Shown here: in pieces, positions 58,356 through 64,000 of the stretch
How the letters are laid out: the number at the start of each line of letters is the position of its first letter
Position numbering within the stretch: position 1 is the stretch's first letter
From: Acinetobacter sp. 10FS3-1
GTDB taxonomy: Bacteria; Pseudomonadota; Gammaproteobacteria; Pseudomonadales; Moraxellaceae
Length of the DNA stretch: 64,000 nt
Assembly: GCF_013343215.1 (NCBI RefSeq)
Contig: NZ_CP039144.1
Span: forward strand, 124,001-188,000
Direction: 5' to 3'
Notes under the pieces: model-generated
What the model saw: the letters and a program-made list of their open reading frames with translations, nothing else
Told to the model about the DNA's origin: nothing
Database searches by the model: none
Program-made: the position numbers and the translations under genes

Positions 58356-58423
58356 TTTATAATTTTGGAGCCTGATGCTAGTCATTAGGCCTTATTGCTT
58401 CCATCACTTGAGGATAAAACTAT

Positions 58424-58771
58424 ATGCTGGTTCAACCTACCTTAGACAAGGGACTACCAGAAGAAATTTTGAAGGATATTACCAATAACAAATCATTCAG
58501 TTACCTCTTACTGTTTTATGCTTCCCAACCAAAGCTAGTTAGTGAATTTAACCGTTTGCACAATTTCAACTTGAAGTTTGATGCGGAAGTAAAAACAAGC
58601 GGGATTGCGGGTGCTATTGATCTGGCAACTGGTTTTAATGGCATTATTGCTGATGAAAAAGAGCTTCGAGAATTTATCTTGTTTGTTTATGACGAATACC
58701 AGAGATTGCTTAATAAATTTGGCAATGATGGTTTAGGCGAGATAGCAAAACCATATTATAAAGATGAATAA
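58424..58771 (+). CDS. Hypothetical protein, 115 aa
   Basis: GAGGATAAAACT precedes ATG 58424. Soluble helical protein (MLVQPTLDKGLPEEILKDIT), unrecognised. Terminator at 58783. Confidence 0.65.
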   Translation: MLVQPTLDKGLPEEILKDITNNKSFSYLLLFYASQPKLVSEFNRLHNFNLKFDAEVKTSGIAGAIDLATGFNGIIADEKELREFILFVYDEYQRLLNKFGNDGLGEIAKPYYKDE

Positions 58772-58782
58772 GGCTGAAAATT

Positions 58783-58807
58783 AAGATCGTGAAAGCGGTC
58801 TTTTTTT
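58783..58807 (+). terminator. Rho-independent terminator
   Basis: AAGATCG / CGGTCTT stem and seven T. Confidence 0.7.
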
Positions 58808-58916
58808 CGCTCTGAGATTACCATTACCGGGAAAGAAATATTATTAGCCTACAAGAAACAAGCTCTCTAAATTAGTGGGGCTTTTTTTAACACTATCCTG
58901 GTACATGGTATACGTT

Positions 58917-58936
58917 AGTTTTTATTAAAAAAAAGA
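58917..58936 (+). repeat. T/A-tract repeat, copy t (truncated)
   Basis: GGTATACGTTAGTTTTTATT, then A-tract without ATG; last and most divergent copy, immediately before the tandem repeats. Confidence 0.55.
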
Positions 58937-58956
58937 TTCAACATTTACTCGTATCC

Positions 58957-59705
58957 TATTCCGTTTCCTGTCCTATTTTTCCAGTTCATTTTTCCAGTTC
59001 ATTTTTTTGATGTAACTCCCTCTGATTCTTTGTAGTTTTTTTAGTCCTATTTCCAGTTCACTTTTCGATGTAATTTGACTTGGACTCTTTCTGATTTTTC
59101 CAGTTCATTTTTTTGATGTAACTCCCTCTGATTCTTTGTAGTTTTTTTAGTCCTATTTCCAGTTCACTTTTCGATGTAATTTGACTTGGACTCTTTCTGA
59201 TTTTTCCAGTTCATTTTTTTGATGTAACTCCCTCTGATTCTTTGTAGTTTTTTTAGTCCTATTTCCAGTTCACTTTTCGATGTAATTTGACTTGGACTCT
59301 TTCTGATTTTTCCAGTTCATTTTTTTGATGTAACTCCCTCTGATTCTTTGTAGTTTTTTTAGTCCTATTTCCAGTTCACTTTTCGAGGTTATTTAACTTA
59401 GATTCCTTATAGTTTTTAGTCCTATTTCCAGTTCAATTTTTGATGTAACTCCCTCTGATTCTTTGTAGTTTTTTTAGTCCTATTTCCAGTTCACTTTTCG
59501 AGGTTATTTAACTTAGATTCCTTATAGTTTTTAGTCCTATTTCCAGTTCAATTTTTGATGTAACTCCCTCTGATTCTTTGTAGTTTTTTTAGTCCTATTT
59601 CCAGTTCACTTTTCGAGGTTATTTAACTTAGATTCCTTATAGTTTTTAGTCCTATTTCCAGTTCAATTTTTGATGTAACTCCCTCTGATTCTTTGTGGTT
59701 TTTTT
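58957..59705. repeat. T-rich tandem repeats of 106 and 115 bp
   Basis: A 106-bp unit containing CCTATTTCCAGTTCAC, then TTGACTTGGACTCTTTCTG, then GATGTAACTCCCTCTGATTC repeats from about 58957 (TTAGTCC marks at 59041, 59147, 59253, 59359). It is followed by a related 115-bp unit (marks 59359, 59474, 59589) containing CGAGGTTATTTAACTTAG. The + strand is strongly pyrimidine-rich. No frame is open throughout. Candidate centromere, origin or transfer-related array; the sequence alone does not decide. Confidence 0.8.
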
Positions 59706-59739
59706 TACTCCTGTTTTTTGTCAGATTGGATTCAGATTT

Positions 59740-61115
59740 AAGGGAAGAAAAAGACAATCACCTTTAATTTTAAGTAGATTACTTTTTGTACAGTATTTTA
59801 TTTCTATTTTTTAAATTTTTATAACTACAATAAAACCCTTCTATTTATTCAAACTATAAATATAATTCAATGTTTTACTATTTTTATTATTACCCTTTTT
59901 TTATCTTGTTTTTACACTTAATTTCTTATTTAAATAGTTATATTTACTACTCTTATATAATACTTATTTTTTAAAGTTATATATAATATTAATCTTATAT
60001 AATTAGAGTTTTATTCATATCCAAATTTAATCTTTATTTAAAAAATTATTTATATGAATGTATGTGGTTTTTTAAATTACCAACTTTTATATATAAAAAG
60101 ATTATTAGTTTTTTTTGTTTACTTAACTTGTTTTTATTGTTTTTGTGTAAATGATAAAATACCACCAAAAATCAAAAAATACCCCAAATATAATACCCAT
60201 ATAACAACCCCATACCCTACCCAAATCATCTATATAGTCTTGTCCGTACTTTTGATCATTTTTTATACCTGGACTATGTTACTACATCAAAATTTTTCTG
60301 TTACCACATCAAAACCTGTTTTTTTAATTTCTGTTACCACATCAAAACCTGTAATTTGAAGGTCTGTTACCACATCAAAACCTGTATTTTTGAAAAATTG
60401 GTCATTTTTTAATATGTAAAAAAATTAAGGACTTATAATGTTTTTTCTATCCTTAATTAATACTTCTTCCTATGTCTGTAAAGTTCCTATTTCATAATCT
60501 TTGGGGTAAAACTTTGTGGTTTTAATTTCTTCTCCTTTGGATACCTTAATGCTTTTTCTATAGGAATTTTTATCTTCATTATATCAAGTTAATTTGAATT
60601 GTTACGTTTTAAAGGTTAAATCCTAATAATGATAATCCTTTTGTGTATTATTATGATAATATACCACTCGATATAAGTTTAATTAATATACAACAGCCAC
60701 ATAAATCAATATTTTGCATTAAAAATAATTTATATTTTCGGATTTTTTATTATAAATTTTATTGATTTTATTATTCATTTCAGATAGTATTTTTAATAAA
60801 TAGATATTATATTTATAATATTTTTAGCTTATTTTTATGATTCTTTTATGCTAAAAATTCGTGAATTTTTTGTCAAAATAATGTATAAAATATGGCAATG
60901 TCTGATTATTTTCTGCGTGTTAAATGGAAGATAATGTCTAATAACTGTATATAAAAGGGTAAAACCTGTATAAAAAAATATAAATTATGGCGATCATTGC
61001 TTTAATTCTGCATAAATTCCGTATTTATTCTGAATAAACAATGCAATTGGTTGTTCTATCAAGGTTTTTTTTTGCGTTTTTTTGTATATGCAGTGCAAAG
61101 TAGACACCCAATTTA
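59740..61115. other. Very AT-rich, gene-poor region
   Basis: About 1.4 kb of AT-rich sequence with long homopolymer tracts and no convincing gene. A 101-codon hydrophobic frame at 60054-60359 is poorly supported because its end runs through the direct repeats at 60298. Low duplex stability would suit a replication origin or partition site. Confidence 0.6.
60298..60385. repeat. Three 22-bp iteron-like direct repeats
   Basis: CTGTTACCACATCAAAACCT(GT) at 60298, 60331 and 60364, exactly 33 bp apart, with a degenerate copy (TGTTACTACATCAAAA) near 60277. Length and spacing resemble Rep-binding iterons, but no Rep gene lies in the window. Confidence 0.7.
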
Positions 61116-61232
61116 TTGACTTATGCCATGTTTTAATGATATATTTTTAATGTGAAAATTGGTTATTTACATACCATTTTATCAACTAAAAAAGGGCAGC
61201 CAACCTTATTCATTGGCAAGAGGAATTAGAAT
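61116..61232 (+). promoter_or_regulatory. Conserved promoter with a different leader
   Basis: -35 TTGACT 61116-61121 and full spacer; -10 GATATA near 61138. The leader carries a hairpin GCCAA/TTGGC (61199-61217) instead of the pseudoknot, then AGAGGAATT before ATG. Confidence 0.6.
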
Positions 61233-62507
61233 ATGAATGACGTAGATGCAGTGCTACAAATCCCACAGTTTTCTAAGAAGGTTCTTAGTTGCTTCACAAG
61301 TGATCATTCCGTGATTTCACGTTTTGCCTTGCGTGACAACAAAACAGTACGCCAAAAAGCAAACTACTTTTATCAAAATACAATGTTTAGCAAGAAGCGA
61401 GAAGAACAGCGTAAGATCATGCTGAACTTTATTAATACCATGCTTCGTCGCAATGAAACTGTCGCTGATTTCTGTGTACGTCAGTTCAATAACAACTCTG
61501 CTGATTTTATTCGTTTGAAAGTAAACTCTCCTGATGAACTTTTAGCTGTTCTTAATGGTCTTTACTCTTCAAATATTGACCATCACCTTAACCGCGTTTT
61601 TCGAGCGATTGCGACTCGCACTATCTCTAACACCTTTGAAGAAATCATCGAGCTGAATAAAGGCTTTCAGCTTGAAAAAACTACTGTTGGTTTGGGTGAA
61701 GCCTGTTTAACTGACACTGTGTATGCTTATGCAGCTCCAACTTTAAATCGCTTCCTTATCAGCTTATGTACCTTACTGGTCGGTGGTCTTGCATGCTTTA
61801 TTATTGCTGCTGTGCAGGGTGTCTACACTCCTTTTAATCTAACAATGACAGCTCAGTTGATTACGCCTATTACTGAATATCGCTCGTTGTATTTATTAGC
61901 TATCAGTTCTTCAATGCTTGCCATGTTCTTGTTACCGGTTGGTTTAGGCTTTTACCTTACTGATAAATTGCATCCACTTAAACGTGTTGAGCATGTATAT
62001 GACGCATTCAATAAAACGGTTGGCTGCTGCATTCTCTTCTTTGGTGCTCTAGGCTTATCTCATTTTAGTATGCAAGCATTTGAACAAAAGAATCCTCTGA
62101 CCCAGATGGTTCAAGCAAATGAAAAAGAATCAGCATTTGCTTATATTGAACAGAATTTCAATGCCTATGAAAAACAGAGTTTTATGAAAGCTCAGGTGCT
62201 ACTAGCAATGAATAAAGGTCAGCAGCTTGATACTGCGACTCAAACCGAGCTTCGTAATCTAGCTCAAGATTTCGTGCCAGTAGACAACATTGATGATGTT
62301 AAATCTTGGAGCCAAGTAGACATTAACTATCCAGGAATTGCAATTAAAGAAATTAAAACTGCCCTATTTGCACAAGATCAGTCAGGATTTCACCAGAACA
62401 AATCATTCTTACAGTTTTTGTTAGTTCTTATTTCTTTTACTATGGCGTTTACAGCTTTCCAGTCATACATCACGAAAAAGACTTTTGAGAACGGTAGCAA
62501 TCAATAA
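61233..62507 (+). CDS. Membrane protein, 424 aa
   Basis: Soluble N-terminal half (about 160 residues, helical, with KKVLSCFTSDHSVISRF), then three closely spaced hydrophobic helices (about residues 170-195, 215-240, 265-285), a soluble segment (about residues 300-385) and a last helix near the C-terminus. The neighbouring gene has the same plan, so they may form a two-component membrane complex. Function unknown. Confidence 0.75.
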   Translation: MNDVDAVLQIPQFSKKVLSCFTSDHSVISRFALRDNKTVRQKANYFYQNTMFSKKREEQRKIMLNFINTMLRRNETVADFCVRQFNNNSADFIRLKVNSPDELLAVLNGLYSSNIDHHLNRVFRAIATRTISNTFEEIIELNKGFQLEKTTVGLGEACLTDTVYAYAAPTLNRFLISLCTLLVGGLACFIIAAVQGVYTPFNLTMTAQLITPITEYRSLYLLAISSSMLAMFLLPVGLGFYLTDKLHPLKRVEHVYDAFNKTVGCCILFFGALGLSHFSMQAFEQKNPLTQMVQANEKESAFAYIEQNFNAYEKQSFMKAQVLLAMNKGQQLDTATQTELRNLAQDFVPVDNIDDVKSWSQVDINYPGIAIKEIKTALFAQDQSGFHQNKSFLQFLLVLISFTMAFTAFQSYITKKTFENGSNQ

Positions 62508-62515
62508 ATTAAGAA

Positions 62516-63925
62516 ATGACAGATCGGGGCAAAATTTATATGACTTTAACAGCAGACAGCATTGATTCAGCGATTGCTACATTACCACGACACTATGCAA
62601 GTGTTGTGAACTACCTCTTTGGAGACGGTCAACTGCGTAGCGATACGCTTGGAGCCATTTTACAGCGACTAGAGCTGATTAATGCTTCGGCTGCTGCTTC
62701 TAAGTGTGTGTATCGTTCAGGTGACTACGATACTGACACGAAATTTCAGGAATATATTTTTGATGTAATCAAGAAAGGTGCTGTAGAGAAAACTATTCTT
62801 GATTCACCTCGATCTCTACTTAAAACGGAAATTTCACGAGCATTTAAGATTCCAGAATTTCTTAATCGCTGTATTGATTTTGAGTTGAATACCCCTGACC
62901 AAATTGCTGATGTTCTTTTAGGTACTGCTAAGTCTGCCCCACTTGAGCAAACCGTACTTCGCAATATGTTTGTCCAGACCCATGTGAGCATCATCCTGTT
63001 ACTACTTGCTGTTGAGCTTGGTCTGCCTTTAAGTAGAGAAAATAAGCAACTCTACAAAGCTGTAAAGCGTCCATTTGTAGGGCATGAAATAAAGTTACTG
63101 TTTAGCGATCTGTGGAATCGCTACAAGTACATTGGTCTAGTAGTTGCCAGTTTCGCACTTATGGCATTTGCCGGACCTCAGGGATGGAGCTTACTCACGG
63201 AGCCGGCAATTTACTTACCGTATATGGATATCAACCAGAGTGTCTTATCACCGAAAAATCAGGTTTTATTTAAACTGTATTTAATGATCATTTTTGGCTT
63301 TATGCTTTATTTGATTATTGGTAATAAATTTCATTACTTAGTACAACCAGACCGCAAGACTAATCCAGAAACCCAAGAGAAAGTTAGAAAGGTTGTTCCC
63401 GCTTTTTACATCACTCTCTTAATGTATCTTACAGGTCCGGCTATTGAGTTTTTTGACAATCTTAATCAGCCTACCCACCCTATTGAAGCTGCTGTTGAAA
63501 AACGCGACTTCAAAGAAGCTGAACAGTTGGCAATCAAAAACACATATTGGTCTACAGAACAGAAGGATTTTGTATTAGCCCAACTATTACTTAAACAACG
63601 CTATGAAATGCCTAAGGCTGAGTACAATGAGAAACTTGCACAATATAGCCAGAGCATTATCAAGGAATATTCCTTTGGGCGTTTCAGCACTGAATATGCT
63701 GAATCCTACGGCGTTAAAAGAATCCTAGATGCGAATAATATAGAAAACTCGTTGGTTCCATACGAATCTCACCGGGCAGTTCTTTTTATCTGGTTGATGG
63801 TATTGGTTTATTGCTTTGTATCATTGGCAGTTGAAGTAGATTACTTCGGTATTAAGAAACATCGGAAGAAGAAACGGAAAGCTAATCAGACTGAATTGGA
63901 TTCTAACGATCAAATTAAGGTTTAG
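62516..63925 (+). CDS. Membrane protein, 469 aa, same layout as 61233
   Basis: ATG 62516, or ATG 62540 (MTLTADSIDSA) behind a GGGG. Helical soluble N-terminus, a first hydrophobic helix (VSIILLLLAVELGL), a pair around residues 200-265, one near 295-310, and a last helix before a basic tail (KKHRKKKRKANQ). Eight bases after the previous gene, so one operon. Confidence 0.75.
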   Translation: MTDRGKIYMTLTADSIDSAIATLPRHYASVVNYLFGDGQLRSDTLGAILQRLELINASAAASKCVYRSGDYDTDTKFQEYIFDVIKKGAVEKTILDSPRSLLKTEISRAFKIPEFLNRCIDFELNTPDQIADVLLGTAKSAPLEQTVLRNMFVQTHVSIILLLLAVELGLPLSRENKQLYKAVKRPFVGHEIKLLFSDLWNRYKYIGLVVASFALMAFAGPQGWSLLTEPAIYLPYMDINQSVLSPKNQVLFKLYLMIIFGFMLYLIIGNKFHYLVQPDRKTNPETQEKVRKVVPAFYITLLMYLTGPAIEFFDNLNQPTHPIEAAVEKRDFKEAEQLAIKNTYWSTEQKDFVLAQLLLKQRYEMPKAEYNEKLAQYSQSIIKEYSFGRFSTEYAESYGVKRILDANNIENSLVPYESHRAVLFIWLMVLVYCFVSLAVEVDYFGIKKHRKKKRKANQTELDSNDQIKV

Positions 63926-63930
63926 ACCAA

Positions 63931-63963
63931 GCCAAAAAAACCGCTCATTTGAGCGGTTTTTTT
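63931..63963 (+). terminator. Rho-independent terminator
   Basis: AAAAACCGCTC / GAGCGGTTTTT stem, ending the two-gene membrane operon. Confidence 0.85.
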
Positions 63964-64000
63964 ATTGGGTATTATTTCTTTTGGATGACTACCTGAGATT

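Noticed and set aside
60054..60359. 101-codon hydrophobic open frame in the AT-rich region
   Set aside because: No ribosome site, extreme base composition, and its 3' end is formed by the direct repeats; more likely a by-product of T-rich sequence.

Overview
The window looks like part of a large accessory plasmid of Acinetobacter or a close relative. The base composition is AT-rich, the CRISPR repeat and csy genes are of the I-F type found in that group, and there are no ribosomal, tRNA or core metabolic genes. Most genes are short, unrecognised and separated by long regulated intergenic regions. A plasmid origin is an inference; no rep, par or complete transfer gene is visible.

The dominant feature is a repeated gene module on the + strand. 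About 27 sites share a promoter whose -35 box and spacer are both conserved (TTGACTTATGCCATGTTTTA, then a -10 such as TATAAT). At 22 of these, plus one leader without the promoter, the transcript would start with a short hairpin (GAGC-loop-GCTC) followed by a compact H-type pseudoknot (CGG..AAGCC..CCG..GGCTT). Both pairings are maintained by compensatory changes between copies. A purine-rich ribosome site and the start codon follow. A second repeat (GGTAGGCGTTAG, then a T-tract and an A-tract ending in ATG) occurs 20 times, always on the + strand, mostly just after the terminator of one module and before the promoter of the next. This leader corrects the starts of several genes. Genes on the - strand generally lack the module, and many encode exported or membrane proteins.

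Layout: 1-5.9 kb, unknown genes including small secreted proteins and two broken genes. 6-11.9 kb, pseudoknot-led genes and two divergent exported proteins. 12.0-19.9 kb, a type I-F CRISPR array (15 repeats) and cas6f-csy3-csy2-csy1-cas3, all read on the - strand, with no cas1 and a cas3 lacking the usual fused cas2. 20.3-24.9 kb, a phage-type gene, a small HTH protein, membrane proteins and a gene split by an 881-bp IS5-family element. 24.9-26.8 kb, three - strand envelope-type genes. 27-33.3 kb, a dense run of pseudoknot-led modules. 33.4-38.4 kb, unknown larger genes. 38.6-41.0 kb, an AT-rich four-gene operon with an Aca2-like regulator behind a palindromic operator, a candidate anti-CRISPR/anti-defence operon. 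41.1-42.7 kb, a HipBA toxin-antitoxin pair behind four operators. 42.8-48.6 kb, more modules including an ADP-ribosyltransferase-like protein and a DUF262 protein. 48.8-53.0 kb, a - strand cluster of small polytopic membrane proteins with paralogous pairs and decayed copies. 53.6-58.8 kb, small modules. 58.9-61.1 kb, T-rich 106/115-bp tandem repeats, a very AT-rich stretch and three 22-bp iteron-like repeats. 61.2-63.9 kb, two membrane proteins in tandem.

Taken together, the window looks like a plasmid-wide regulon of monocistronic accessory genes, co-controlled by one promoter type and a shared RNA leader, interleaved with defence (CRISPR I-F), probable counter-defence (Aca2-linked operon) and maintenance (HipBA) functions.
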